A stretch of 64,000 nt of DNA. Source: Pycnopodia helianthoides (Eukaryota; Echinodermata; Asteroidea; Forcipulatida; Asteriidae). The text below holds more notes on this DNA, generated by a model. That model was not told the DNA's origin and did not search any database. It saw only the letters and a program-made list of their open reading frames with translations. The DNA is taken from assembly GCA_032158295.1 (NCBI GenBank), contig CM063256.1, positions 558,001 to 622,000 of the forward strand. The letters are read 5' to 3'. The letters are not shown here. The stretch's first letter is position 1.

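Noticed and set aside
1..64000. Assignment to beta-spectrin, alpha-actinin or dystrophin
   Set aside because: The eight-repeat period with irregular repeat lengths and the PHYRST-type linkers do not match the regular rods of spectrin or the known dystrophin hinges; no diagnostic end domain is in the window.

Overview
The window is eukaryotic, intron-rich DNA and almost all of it is the interior of one very large minus-strand gene. About 17.6 kb of roughly 78 short coding exons is spread over the full 64 kb. The 5' end lies beyond position 64000 and the 3' end before position 1. No start codon, actin-binding domain, EF-hand, GAS2, KASH or other terminal domain is present, so gene identity is open. 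The exons encode three-helix spectrin repeats: one helix-A Trp per repeat (motif like WLxxAExxL), then P-rich A/B turns, and helix-C motifs such as RYxxL. The product is therefore an intracellular cytoskeletal linker of the nesprin/ANC-1 or spectraplakin (MACF1/dystonin) kind. Compact AT-rich introns full of tRNA-derived SINEs, short inverted-repeat elements and non-LTR retrotransposon tails fit a marine invertebrate, perhaps an echinoderm. That species guess is inference and weak.

The central observation is that the exons form a tandem multi-exon cassette repeated seven times. In transcription order (descending coordinates) each cassette runs A, B, C, D, E, F1, F2, G, H, I1, I2. One cassette encodes 843-853 residues with eight helix-A Trp positions (about eight spectrin repeats, the B/C one shortened). 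Spans: cassette 1 56182-64000 (5' cut by the window), 2 47573-55838, 3 37675-47166, 4 28938-37072, 5 15347-27965, 6 8377-14835, 7 1-7837 (3' cut by the window). Exon lengths and phases are almost constant: A 233 nt, B 234, C 147, D 426, E 321, F1 115, F2 218, G 318, H 167, I1 160, I2 193-220. Intron phases are 0 except F1/F2 (1), H/I1 (2) and I2/A (1).

Individual cassettes differ by intron loss or gain. F1+F2 and I1+I2 are fused in cassette 1 and E+F1 in cassette 2. D is split in cassette 3. G is split at two different places in cassettes 2 and 7. The A/B intron is displaced by exactly 30 nt in cassette 3. Cassette 5 carries one convincing and one possible extra in-frame mini-exon inside an enlarged 5.1-kb intron. 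About 22 single-base indels interrupt exons that are otherwise conserved on both sides with good splice sites. Nine are in cassette 6 and none in cassette 1. I read these mainly as consensus errors.

The introns hold at least four SINE families, several inverted-repeat (MITE-like) families, two CR1/L2-like LINE 3' tails, possible Penelope/hammerhead remnants, and minisatellites at 9497, 15548, 17585, 40827, 46701 and 61532. In the introns 6468-7076, 16000-16830, 25213-25476, 30552-31005, 36503-36839, 50000-50772 and 62030-62635 I see no recognisable element beyond AT-rich sequence. There is no second convincing protein-coding gene, no real tRNA or rRNA gene and no CRISPR array.
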